Below, in pieces: positions 20,481 through 28,578 of a DNA stretch of 64,000 nt. This stretch comes from Cytobacillus solani (lineage in GTDB: Bacteria > Bacillota > Bacilli > Bacillales > Cytobacillaceae). Within the stretch, counting starts at the first letter, position 1; each line of letters opens with the position of its first letter. The stretch is from assembly GCF_001420595.1 (NCBI RefSeq), contig NZ_LJIX01000006.1, positions 4,885,121 to 4,949,120 of the forward strand. Direction: 5' to 3'. Position numbers and translations under genes: made by a program. The notes beneath the pieces are model-generated. The model saw only the letters and a program-made list of their open reading frames with translations. It was not told where the DNA came from and ran no database searches.

Positions 20481-21779
20481 CTATCGATTTAATAAATCCT
20501 TCGCCCGCTTAATGGCTTCAGTCCACTCTTTTTCTGGATCTGCCCCTTTAGATTGGACATTCTTTAAGGCATTCAACACTTCCTGGTAAACTGGGAAATA
20601 TTTTTCCCCTTTATAAATGGCGCCATTGATATCTTGGGCAGCTTTTGCAAAAACAGGTGCTGTTGCCTGCCCGCCAAAGAACTCATCTTCATTATTCTTA
20701 AACTCACCCATGTCATAAACAGATGGTGCAGATGGGAATAGTCCCTTTGCTTGGAATGATTTCAATTGATTATCAGGTGATACTAACCATTCAACAAATT
20801 CATACGCTTCCTTCGCATTTTTTGTTTCCTTTGGAATGGCGATAAAAGAGCCACCCCAGTTTGCTGCAAATTCTGATGGCAATGTAGCCACTCTCCATTT
20901 ACCGATCGCTTCTGTTGCATTGCCTTCCATCCAGCCTTTTAGCCAGCCTGCACCTAGCTCTGCTGCAAATTCTCCTTTATTTACTGCATTTGCCCATTCC
21001 GGCGACCACATTTCAAATTTCCCTACAATGCCTAACTCGTTTAATTTAACTGCATAGTCATAGGCGTTTTTGACAGCATTGCCGTCCTCTTCCAGTAATA
21101 ATTCTCCTTCAGGGTTAAGAAAGGTTTCTTCTGCAGCATCTAAATAAGCTCTGAATGCCATTTCAATACTATCAATAAACGGTTTACCCGTTTGTTCTTT
21201 TACTTTTAAACCTGCTTCTTCAAATGCCTTCGGTGAACTAATTAAATTTGTTACTTCATCTGGTTCAGTCGGCAGGCCCGCCTCTTCAAACACATCCATG
21301 CGGTAGTATAAAGCTTTCGGCCCAATATCCGTCGGTAAACCAATTAAGAAACCTCCATTATTGTTTTCACCAGTACTCCATTTCCAATCCAAGTATTGAG
21401 CTTTAATATCCTTCGCTCCGAGGTCATATAAATTTTCAAATCGATCTTGCGCTGCTTTAAAACGGTCTAACTGGTCAATTTCCAACATTGAAATATCTGG
21501 GGCACCGCTCCCAGCCGATAGTGCCGTAAATAATGCATCATGGTGCTCTGCCGTTTCAGCTGCTCGTACTTTTATTTTTACATTCGGATTTTCTTTTTCG
21601 TATTCTTTGGCTAAATCTTCATAGCCAGTAGCACCGAACGTCCAAAAGTTTAAGGTCACTTGTTTATCTCCGTTTTCAACATCATCAGAAGATGACTTTT
21701 CATTGTTATTACAGGCTGCTAATGTAAATGCCAGGGCTGTCGATAATCCTATAGCGACCAGTTTTTTCAAGCTTCTCAC
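20481..21779 (-). CDS. Extracellular sugar-binding lipoprotein of the ABC importer
   Basis: 432 residues beginning with a lipoprotein signal: charged MRSLKK, a hydrophobic stretch, and the lipobox LAAC, so Cys23 would be lipid-modified. The mature part is a family 1 solute-binding protein (VTLNFWTFGATGYEDLAKEYEKENPNVKIKV) ending in EVLNALKNVQSKGADPEKEWTEAIKRA. It starts at GTG after GGGGGG. It is the first gene of the operon and is exposed outside the membrane to capture the sugar. Confidence 0.95.
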   Translation of the reverse strand: MRSLKKLVAIGLSTALAFTLAACNNNEKSSSDDVENGDKQVTLNFWTFGATGYEDLAKEYEKENPNVKIKVRAAETAEHHDALFTALSAGSGAPDISMLEIDQLDRFKAAQDRFENLYDLGAKDIKAQYLDWKWSTGENNNGGFLIGLPTDIGPKALYYRMDVFEEAGLPTEPDEVTNLISSPKAFEEAGLKVKEQTGKPFIDSIEMAFRAYLDAAEETFLNPEGELLLEEDGNAVKNAYDYAVKLNELGIVGKFEMWSPEWANAVNKGEFAAELGAGWLKGWMEGNATEAIGKWRVATLPSEFAANWGGSFIAIPKETKNAKEAYEFVEWLVSPDNQLKSFQAKGLFPSAPSVYDMGEFKNNEDEFFGGQATAPVFAKAAQDINGAIYKGEKYFPVYQEVLNALKNVQSKGADPEKEWTEAIKRAKDLLNR

Positions 21780-21924
21780 TTTTCATTCCCCCCACTATTT
21801 TTTAGCCAATAATTACTTGCAAATTTGAAAACTCCACTGAAATAATCATTTTCCTTTTTTTGTATCATTCACCTTCTTTATTTGAAATTTGATCCTTAAA
21901 ACGAAATTATTGCAAGATAATTCG

Positions 21925-22041
21925 GAAACCGATTTCTAAACTTCAGAAGAAATTTAGTCTTTTATACGGAAGAAACCGCTTTCAATCCAGATTATAAACC
22001 CAATATTCAGAAAAATCAACTACTTTATCGAAACCGGTTTC
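21925..22041 (-). promoter_or_regulatory. Three LacI/CcpA-type operators upstream of the sugar operon
   Basis: Three copies of GAAACCGNTTTC lie at 21925-21936, 21972-21983 and 22030-22041. The last is the perfect palindrome GAAACCGGTTTC. The middle one read on the minus strand is TGAAAGCGGTTTCT, which also fits the catabolite-response (cre) consensus. Centres are 47 and 58 bp apart. The operon LacI protein is the probable main ligand, with possible CcpA input. Looping between the sites is a plausible inference. Confidence 0.75.
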
Positions 22042-22080
22042 CTAAATTTTCTTTAAAATTCTACAAAAAATAATCTACAT

Positions 22081-22298
22081 ACGACATGTCACGAGTGGTA
22101 TGTCGTGTCTAGGCAGGAATCATTCTTTAGCTTGCACAGAGAGATGTTGTTAAAAAATGAAAGAGACCGTCTAATAATGACAGTCTCTTTGATTGAAATC
22201 CATCTTCTAAATATTGTTAGTCAATGACATTTATTTCTCTTCTTTACTACTTTTTGCTATATTTTTCGTTATTCACTGGTAGTTTTCCTTATATATTT
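22081..22298. other. Intergenic stretch with inverted repeats between the sugar operon and csaA
   Basis: An ACGACAT...ATGTCGT inverted repeat lies at about 22081-22106. A terminator-like stem AAAGAGAC/GTCTCTTT (22160-22190) follows, whose minus-strand 3' side runs into a T-rich tail and which probably ends csaA transcription. Nothing else is recognisable. Confidence 0.55.
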
Positions 22299-22631
22299 TT
22301 ATGATATTCTTGTTCCATTCCTAATGATTTCATCAGGCTTTAAAAGAATGACATCCCCCTCTTCCGGTACCCCACCGATTACCAAAACCTCAGATTTATA
22401 CCCCGCAATACGCATGGGTGGAAAATTAACGACTCCTACTACTTGTCGTCCACAAAGTTGTTCAGGGCTATATCTGCGTGTAATTTGAGCAGAAGAATGC
22501 TTTATGCCGAGTTCTTCTCCAAAGTCAATTTCTAGTTTTATAGCAGGCTTTTTTGCTTCAGGAAAAGATGTTGCACGAATGACGGTACCTACACGAATAT
22601 CTAGTTTTAAAAAGTCTTCAATTTTTGCCAT
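22299..22631 (-). CDS. csaA: CsaA, tRNA-binding-domain chaperone-like protein
   Basis: 110 residues, the exact length of B. subtilis CsaA, with the matching layout [38 protein letters not shown] and [21 protein letters not shown]. It is a homodimeric OB-fold (EMAP/tRNA-binding) protein with reported chaperone and preprotein-binding activity. The open frame extends eight codons further up, but MAKIEDF at 22631 matches the family start and AAAGGTGG lies upstream. Confidence 0.95.
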   Translation of the reverse strand: MAKIEDFLKLDIRVGTVIRATSFPEAKKPAIKLEIDFGEELGIKHSSAQITRRYSPEQLCGRQVVGVVNFPPMRIAGYKSEVLVIGGVPEEGDVILLKPDEIIRNGTRIS

Positions 22632-22668
22632 ACTAAACGAACCACCTTTTTTCAATTTCCTATATTAC

Positions 22669-23565
22669 TCATTTCTGAATCATACTAAGTTCCTTTTCAT
22701 TACTAGAACTTTTGAACGGCCATATTAATATTCCGATTCCGAGTATTAAGAACAGAATCCCTCCCCAAGAAGTTATATTTAAGTACTTTCCTAATATGAA
22801 AACTCCTAATAATGCTGCTGTTAATGGTTCTGCTAACGTGAGTGTAACGGCAGTTGATGAAGAGACATGGATAAGACCTTTGGCAAAAAGGAAATAGGCA
22901 ATCCCAGTCGCCATAATGCCAAGTTGCAGGCTTACACCAACACCTCGAAAACTCATTATCCAAGACATATCAAAAATAAATAAAAATGTGGATAACAAGA
23001 CCGCACTGAGAGTGAAAACGACTGCTACTACTGATAATGAAGAATGGCTTTCAACTAAAGTTCTACTGATCAGAGCATAAATTGCAAACGATAAGCCAGC
23101 TCCGAGAGCCATTATTATCCCAACAGGGTCTGCATTTACTGATTCTTTATTACCAAAGAGCAATAGACAACCTACTATTGATAGGAAAGTAGAACACCAC
23201 CAAACCTTAGAAGGACGAATTTTTAAGTATAGCCATTCGATGAGACCTGATAAAATAGGGGCACTGCCAATGGCTACCACTGTCCCTATGGCCACACCCG
23301 TAATCGAAACGGCCGAGAAAAATAATGGCTGATACAGCGCCATACTTAATGAAGCCAATACTGTTGTCTTGATTGGCCAATGTTTAAAGTCGAATTGTCC
23401 TATTAGCAGAACAATTAATACTAAAAACATTCCTCCTACAGCTAGACGAGTAGCCCCAATCGCAATTGGGTGGGCTGTTTCTGGAGCAAGTGCCTGAGTT
23501 GTCCCCGTCGTCCCCCAAAGTATTGCTGCAAGTAATATGAATAATGGAGACAAATTTCCCTTCAT
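22669..23565 (-). CDS. EamA/DMT-family transporter
   Basis: 298 residues with about ten membrane segments in two EamA repeats, for example ILLAAILWGTTGTTQALAP and LGAGLSFAIYALISRTLV. It probably exports a metabolite or amino acid. The ATG at 23565 is used because GAGG is 8 nt upstream, whereas the GTG at 23574 overlaps that site. It lies downstream of an AraC-type gene on the same strand, separated by a strong hairpin, so it may be controlled by that regulator or by attenuation. Confidence 0.88.
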   Translation of the reverse strand: MKGNLSPLFILLAAILWGTTGTTQALAPETAHPIAIGATRLAVGGMFLVLIVLLIGQFDFKHWPIKTTVLASLSMALYQPLFFSAVSITGVAIGTVVAIGSAPILSGLIEWLYLKIRPSKVWWCSTFLSIVGCLLLFGNKESVNADPVGIIMALGAGLSFAIYALISRTLVESHSSLSVVAVVFTLSAVLLSTFLFIFDMSWIMSFRGVGVSLQLGIMATGIAYFLFAKGLIHVSSSTAVTLTLAEPLTAALLGVFILGKYLNITSWGGILFLILGIGILIWPFKSSSNEKELSMIQK

Positions 23566-23591
23566 TGTTCCCACCTCAAAAAAATAAAAAA

Positions 23592-23648
23592 GATATTAAA
23601 CTTATCATAGGAAATTTCTTAAAAATTTCCTTTACCAAGTTTAATATC
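23592..23648. terminator. Large hairpin between the AraC-type gene and the EamA transporter gene
   Basis: GATATTAAACTT (23592-23603) pairs with AAGTTTAATATC (23637-23648), with an inner GGAAATTT/AAATTTCC stem. It is flanked by A- and T-runs on either side, so it works as a terminator in both directions. It probably ends the AraC-type transcript just before the EamA gene. Confidence 0.8.
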
Positions 23649-23652
23649 CTTT

Positions 23653-24354
23653 TTACCCATTATTAAGATTTCGATATTTTTGTGGAGCTATTTCCTCGCA
23701 ACGAACAAACCATCTTGTAAACGATGAAGAATTCTCAAAGCCTAATTCCTCACTAATCTTTGTGATGGACCACACTGTTGAAATTAATAAATGTTTAGCC
23801 TCTTTCAAACGAAGTTCAGAAATATAATCTTTTGGACTTTTCCCCGTTCTCTTCTTAAACCATGCTGAATAATATACTGGATGGTAATGTTCAATTTTGG
23901 CTAAAGTTTCTAACTTAATTGACTCTTTAAAATGCTTATGAATATAGTCAATAGATGGCGTATTAGAGAGATGAAGTTTGTTGGTCACATATCTAGTCAA
24001 GTCTACTAAAGAGGCTTTGTTCTCCTGACTCTTCGCCTCCTCTAAAAGCAAATAACGGATAGAAGTCCACTGTTTATCCAACTGCATATACATGCTGCTT
24101 GTATTGTCTGGTAAATATTGTATTGGGATGTCTAAAATTAAAAATTCATTCCTGTCCATGGATCGGTAGTTATGATCAAATTGGGGAGGAAGATAGAAAC
24201 AGTAATCTGAATTCAGAATGATCTCTTGCCCCTTCGTTTGTATCTCTAAGGAGCCTTGTAATGGAAAAAGAAGTTGGCCAAAGTCATGCTGATGAGATTT
24301 AAACTCTCTAGAATAAGACCTTTTCTCACAAATTACTTGGTTGACCCTTTCCAT
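23653..24354 (-). CDS. AraC-family transcriptional regulator with cupin sensor domain
   Basis: 233 residues. The N-terminal cupin-like part (HQHDFGQLLFPLQGSLEIQ) is followed by a C-terminal pair of helix-turn-helix motifs ending in SITKISEELGFENSSSFTRWFVRCEEIAPQKYR. The open frame extends 28 codons upstream, but AAGGAGGGG lies just before the ATG at 24354. A likely target is the EamA transporter gene immediately downstream. The ligand is unknown. Confidence 0.9.
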   Translation of the reverse strand: MERVNQVICEKRSYSREFKSHQHDFGQLLFPLQGSLEIQTKGQEIILNSDYCFYLPPQFDHNYRSMDRNEFLILDIPIQYLPDNTSSMYMQLDKQWTSIRYLLLEEAKSQENKASLVDLTRYVTNKLHLSNTPSIDYIHKHFKESIKLETLAKIEHYHPVYYSAWFKKRTGKSPKDYISELRLKEAKHLLISTVWSITKISEELGFENSSSFTRWFVRCEEIAPQKYRNLNNG

Positions 24355-24523
24355 CTTACCCCTCCTTACTCTTTGTTTAAGATATATTATAGTTCTAAAC
24401 AAAGATGTAAGAAAGGGTTTAGAAAAAAGATGAAGCATGAATGGATTTGTTTTGGGTTAGTTTTCCGATAGACTCAACCCTCTTATATATCAAAATCACT
24501 TTATAAAACATTTTTCGGTTTTC

Positions 24524-25111
24524 TTAATGGTCTAGTTTACTAAAATACTTATAAATTTTTTCTAGTTTCTTCTTTTGTTTTCCCTTTGGACTTTCCATAC
24601 TTCCAAATTCAAAGAACTTCACTTTCTTGATTCCAACAAAGTTAAATAATGCTCTTTTCATTAGAGTTTTATGTGCATTATTCAACCAAAGAAATGGATA
24701 GTGAGTTGGCCCCTTCATGGTGGACACACATACAACGGATTTTCCTTTCAAAAGCCCTTCCGGGAAAAGTCCCTTCTTATCTTTATAGGCAAAATTGGAG
24801 GCAAATAATTGATCGATATATCCCAAAAGCATCGCCGGAGGTCTCCCCCACCACATTGGATAGATAAAGACAATCTTGTCTGCCCATGTAAGTTGTTGTC
24901 TATATTTTTCAATTGCAGGATCAGTATGCATATCACGTCTTCGTTTTTGCTCGTTAAATACTAGAATTGGGTTAAAACCCTCATCATATAAATCTAAAAC
25001 CTGTACCTCTTTAATATTAGGATTCTGTTTACTCCCATTGATCACATTTTGTAAAAATGCAAAATTTAAACTTTTATGATGAGGATATGTGTAGATTATT
25101 AACATCTTCAT
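24524..25111 (-). CDS. Flavodoxin-fold NAD(P)H:quinone oxidoreductase
   Basis: 195 residues of the NQO/MdaB-type fold: KMLIIYTYPHHKSLNFAFLQNV at the start, the FMN/quinone site WADKIVFIYPMWWGRPPAMLLGYIDQLF, and KGKSVVCVSTMKGPTHYP. It is an FMN- or FAD-dependent cytoplasmic reductase of quinones or electrophiles. It is divergent from a MarR gene and the intergenic region carries two copies of a palindrome, which suggests induction by quinones or similar compounds, as in other MarR/quinone-reductase pairs. Start: ATG 25111 with AGAGGTG upstream. Confidence 0.9.
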   Translation of the reverse strand: MKMLIIYTYPHHKSLNFAFLQNVINGSKQNPNIKEVQVLDLYDEGFNPILVFNEQKRRRDMHTDPAIEKYRQQLTWADKIVFIYPMWWGRPPAMLLGYIDQLFASNFAYKDKKGLFPEGLLKGKSVVCVSTMKGPTHYPFLWLNNAHKTLMKRALFNFVGIKKVKFFEFGSMESPKGKQKKKLEKIYKYFSKLDH

Positions 25112-25121
25112 AGTGCACCTC

Positions 25122-25180
25122 TTACTTATCATTTGATAAGTAAATCATAGCACTCTTCAAATTTCATTGTCAAATGATAA
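25122..25180. promoter_or_regulatory. MarR operators between the quinone reductase and MarR genes
   Basis: The perfect inverted repeat TTACTTATCA-TT-TGATAAGTAA (25122-25143) lies over the quinone reductase leader. A second, imperfect copy (TTGTCAAATGATAA, about 25166-25180) lies beside the TTGACA of the marR promoter at about 25187. Two related palindromes in a divergent region flanked by marR are typical of autoregulation and target control. Confidence 0.75.
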
Positions 25181-25229
25181 TTGTATTTTGACAACACTTT
25201 TGTTATCTTGTCTGTAAGAGGTGAGAATT

Positions 25230-25661
25230 ATGGATAAAACAGCTCTTTTTTATAAGCTAGTATCTTTTACAAATTCAGTTCATCGGGTGACATATGAATT
25301 AACACAAGATGCCAAGTCAGATTCAATCACTCAAGTTCAATACAAAATTCTTGAATATATTACGGTTAGTCAGCCTGTGACTCCAAGCGAAATTAGCAAT
25401 TGTATGAATATGTCTATGCCGAACACAAGTCGAGAGCTTAGAAAATTAAGTGAGAAAAGATTGATTGAAAAAATCGAAGATACAGAGGATCGCCGAAAAC
25501 AATATATCTGTCTCTCATATGACGGAAAAATTATGATGAACGAAGCATTTGCATCTATAGAGGCTCGTTTTCTAGATCGAATACAACATGCTTCAAAAGA
25601 AGATTTAGAGGATATTGAGCGTGCCCTAGATATTCTTCAGACAAAACTATTTTATCAATAG
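25230..25661 (+). CDS. MarR-family transcriptional regulator
   Basis: 143 residues with a winged helix-turn-helix. The recognition region is VTPSEISNCMNMSMPNTSRELRKLSEKRLIEKIEDTEDRRKQYICLS, containing the family's DxRxxxxxLT-like wing. ATG 25230 is used rather than GTG 25221 because AGAGGTGAG lies 4 nt before it. It is divergent from the flavodoxin-fold reductase and probably represses both genes. Confidence 0.93.
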   Translation: MDKTALFYKLVSFTNSVHRVTYELTQDAKSDSITQVQYKILEYITVSQPVTPSEISNCMNMSMPNTSRELRKLSEKRLIEKIEDTEDRRKQYICLSYDGKIMMNEAFASIEARFLDRIQHASKEDLEDIERALDILQTKLFYQ

Positions 25662-25767
25662 ACATCATTTATTAGGCTTCCTCAATTGAAAATTGATTTT
25701 TCTTTGTTTTAAATGGATTTATTACTAGCACACATCATAGCTTATACTGCAGAAAATAAAAATTAGA

Positions 25768-25820
25768 GGGGCTAATAAAGGTCAGATACCTGATCTTTTA
25801 TTAGCCCCTTCTTTATTTTT
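25768..25820 (+). terminator. Terminator after marR
   Basis: GGGGCTAATAAAG pairs with CTTTTATTAGCCCC (ending 25808) around a short GTCAG/CTGA stem. A T-rich tail follows. Confidence 0.88.
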
Positions 25821-25852
25821 CCTCAAATGTCTTCAACCAAATAATTTTACAT

Positions 25853-25877
25853 GTTTTTAACCTAATAAAAAGGGTAT
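25853..25877 (+). promoter_or_regulatory. SigB-type promoter of katE
   Basis: GTTTTT (25853-25858) and GGGTAT (25872-25877) are 13 nt apart, close to the general-stress consensus GTTTAA / GGGWAT. KatE is a SigB-dependent catalase in B. subtilis, which agrees. Confidence 0.7.
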
Positions 25878-25910
25878 GCACAAAATTATATGATATGGAG
25901 GAGGATTCTA

Positions 25911-27911
25911 ATGGAAAATAAAAAGACTGAGCAATTAAAGCAATACATCAATGATAATCAAGGGAAACATGCCTTAACGACTAACCAGGGATTAAAAATG
26001 GCACAGGATGAATTTTCTTTAAAGGCTGGGTTAAGAGGTCCTACACTCATGGAGGACTTTCATTTTCGTGAGAAGATGACCCATTTTGACCATGAACGGA
26101 TTCCTGAACGAATTGTTCATGCACGCGGTGTAGGTGCACACGGTTTTTTTCAGCTTTATGAATCCTTAGAGGCATACACGAAAGCAGATTTTCTTACAAA
26201 TCCCTCCAAAACAACCCCCGTTTTTGTACGCTTCTCAACCGTGCAAGGATCAAGAGGATCTAATGACACCGTAAGAGACGTGCGAGGATTTGCCACTAAA
26301 TTTTATACGGATGAAGGCAATTACGATTTAGTCGGCAACAATATGCCTGTGTTCTTTATTCAAGATGCGATTAAGTTCCCTGATTTTGTCCATGCGGTCA
26401 AACCAGAACCACACAATGAAATCCCCCAAGGGGCCAGCGCTCATGATACCTTTTGGGATTTTATTGCACAGAATCCTGAATCGGCTCATATGGTTATGTG
26501 GCACATGAGTGATCGCGCCATTCCTCGCAGCTACCGAATGATGGAAGGCTTTGGCGTTCATACCTTCCGGCTCATTAATGATGAAGGACAAGCCCATTTT
26601 GTGAAATTCCACTGGAAGCCTGTACTAGGCGTTCACTCATTAGTCTGGGATGAGGCCCAAAAGATAGCTGGGAAAAATCCTGATTTCCATCGTCAAGATT
26701 TATACGAAGCGATTGAAAAGGGGGATTATCCTGAATGGGAGCTTGGATTACAGTTGATACCGGAAGAAAAGGAGCATGCATTTGATTTTGATATTTTAGA
26801 TCCAACGAAACTATGGCCAGAAGAAGAGGTTCCCGTGAAAATAGTCGGCAAAATGACATTGAACCGAAATGTCGACAACTTCTTTGCTGAAACAGAACAA
26901 GCGGCCTTTCACCCTGGACATGTTGTACCCGGTATTGATTTTTCCAATGATCCTCTTTTGCAAGGCCGATTATTTTCCTATACTGACACACAATTATCGC
27001 GATTAGGCGGTCCTAATTTTCATCAAATTCCAATCAATCAGCCTGTGTGTCCTTTTCATAACAATCAACGTGAGGGCATGCACCAAATGACGATCCATCG
27101 CGGCCAAACCAGCTATCACCGCAACAGTTTAAATGACAATCAACCAGCACCCGTTCCAGCCGAACATGGAGGATACGAGCATTATCAAGAAAAGATTGAT
27201 GGACAGAAAATTAGAGGCCGCAGTGATAGCTTTCTAGATTTCTACTCCCAGGCCAAACTATTCTTTAACAGTCTGGCCTCCTTTGAACAGCAGCATGTAA
27301 AAGACGCATTTAGCTTCGAACTTGGAAAATGCAAGTCAGATATGGTGAAAGCTAATGCAGTCGCCCTTTTGAATCATATTGACCGTCAATTAGCACAAGA
27401 GGTGGCTGACAATATCGGAGTGCCATTGCCTAAGGAAAATCTCGAAATCCAATCGGATAAAAAATCTCCCGCACTCAGCATGGCCAATACCATCTGCAAA
27501 CCCGATTCCAAAAATGTCGCGATCGTATTGAATGGGAAGCCCAATGTGCCCCTTCTGTCAGAATGGGTTCAGACATTAGCAAACCAACGTTTAAATTATA
27601 GCATCATTGATAAAAAGATTTCACGTTTCGATGATTCCCTAAAAGTGACCGATACTTATGACACAACAGACCCCTGCCTTTTTGATGCTGTATTAGTCAT
27701 CAGTAGTGAATCTCTTATTCAGACACCTGTGCTGGAATTTATAGAAACAACCTTTAAACACTATAAACCATTAGCCCTTGCCCTTAGTGATCCTCATGCA
27801 TTAGATTCCAGCAGGGTAAAACTAGAGGGAGCAGGAGTTTTCAATTTATCAGACTCCGCGATTGAATCATTTATTAAAGGCATTGCCCAAGGCCGATTCT
27901 GGGATCGGTGA
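25911..27911 (+). CDS. katE: Large-subunit catalase, HPII type
   Basis: 666 residues, matching large clade-2 catalases. The distal His is in [12 protein letters not shown], the Asn is in [16 protein letters not shown], and the proximal heme Tyr is in the [16 protein letters not shown] segment. The last 150 residues form the HPII-specific flavodoxin/DJ-1-like domain ([23 protein letters not shown]). It breaks down hydrogen peroxide during general stress. Start: ATG 25911 with GGAGGAGG upstream. It is followed by yfkM, another SigB-type gene. Confidence 0.97.
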   Translation: MENKKTEQLKQYINDNQGKHALTTNQGLKMAQDEFSLKAGLRGPTLMEDFHFREKMTHFDHERIPERIVHARGVGAHGFFQLYESLEAYTKADFLTNPSKTTPVFVRFSTVQGSRGSNDTVRDVRGFATKFYTDEGNYDLVGNNMPVFFIQDAIKFPDFVHAVKPEPHNEIPQGASAHDTFWDFIAQNPESAHMVMWHMSDRAIPRSYRMMEGFGVHTFRLINDEGQAHFVKFHWKPVLGVHSLVWDEAQKIAGKNPDFHRQDLYEAIEKGDYPEWELGLQLIPEEKEHAFDFDILDPTKLWPEEEVPVKIVGKMTLNRNVDNFFAETEQAAFHPGHVVPGIDFSNDPLLQGRLFSYTDTQLSRLGGPNFHQIPINQPVCPFHNNQREGMHQMTIHRGQTSYHRNSLNDNQPAPVPAEHGGYEHYQEKIDGQKIRGRSDSFLDFYSQAKLFFNSLASFEQQHVKDAFSFELGKCKSDMVKANAVALLNHIDRQLAQEVADNIGVPLPKENLEIQSDKKSPALSMANTICKPDSKNVAIVLNGKPNVPLLSEWVQTLANQRLNYSIIDKKISRFDDSLKVTDTYDTTDPCLFDAVLVISSESLIQTPVLEFIETTFKHYKPLALALSDPHALDSSRVKLEGAGVFNLSDSAIESFIKGIAQGRFWDR

Positions 27912-27940
27912 GATACTAGCATTTCGAAACTGCTAAAAAA

Positions 27941-27965
27941 GTTTCATCCTTGGAAAAAAGGGTAG
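27941..27965 (+). promoter_or_regulatory. SigB-type promoter of yfkM
   Basis: GTTTCA (27941-27946) and GGGTAG (27960-27965) lie 13 nt apart, the same spacing as at katE. The promoter begins about 30 nt after the katE stop, so yfkM can be transcribed separately. Confidence 0.6.
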
Positions 27966-27990
27966 TTTACTAATGAAGGAGTTGATTGCA

Positions 27991-28506
27991 TTGAGTAAAA
28001 AAATTGCCGTTTTAGTAACAGACCATTTTGAGGATTCGGAATACACAGAACCAGTAAAAGTGTTTAAAGAAAAAGGATATGAAGTAACAACAATTGAAAT
28101 GGAAGAAGGAAAAAGAGTAAAGGGGAAACAAGGACACAGTGAAATCATGATTGATAAAAGTATTAGTGATGTTTCCCCTGAGGACTTTGATGCCTTATTC
28201 ATCCCAGGTGGTTTTTCTCCAGATATTCTTCGTGCAGACGAGCGTTTTGTTCACTTTAGCAAGGCATTTATGGATGCTAAAAAACCTGTATTAGCTATTT
28301 GTCACGGCCCACAGCTGCTGATTACCGCAGAAACTCTCGAAGGACGCGATGTGACCGGATATAAATCGATACAAGTTGATTTAAAGAACGCCGGCGGAAA
28401 TTTCCATGATAAAGAAGTGGTCGTATGCCAGAATCAGCTAGTCACTAGCAGACAGCCTGATGACATACCGGCATTTATTCGGGAATCGTTGCGAATATTA
28501 GGATAG
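27991..28506 (+). CDS. yfkM: DJ-1/PfpI-family general stress protein YfkM
   Basis: 171 residues. It has the DJ-1/PfpI fold with the nucleophile-elbow Cys in VLAICHGPQLLI and the acidic partner in the early SEYTEPVKVF segment. The sequence SKKIAVLVTDHFEDSEYT matches the start of B. subtilis YfkM. A TTG start at 27991 is therefore used: GAAGGAG lies 9 nt before it, while the upstream ATG at 27973 overlaps that site. Family members act as deglycases or proteases and protect against reactive carbonyls. The specific activity here is not shown. Confidence 0.9.
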   Translation: MSKKIAVLVTDHFEDSEYTEPVKVFKEKGYEVTTIEMEEGKRVKGKQGHSEIMIDKSISDVSPEDFDALFIPGGFSPDILRADERFVHFSKAFMDAKKPVLAICHGPQLLITAETLEGRDVTGYKSIQVDLKNAGGNFHDKEVVVCQNQLVTSRQPDDIPAFIRESLRILG

Positions 28507-28511
28507 TTAGC

Positions 28512-28545
28512 AGGCAGAAGGGGCTTCCTTCTGCCTTTTACTTTT
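28512..28545 (+). terminator. Terminator after yfkM
   Basis: AGGCAGAAGG (28512-28521) and CCTTCTGCCT (28527-28536) form a perfect stem with a five-base loop and a T-rich tail. Confidence 0.9.
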
Positions 28546-28578
28546 GAAGAGAAATAGCCAACAGAAAGGATAAATAAA

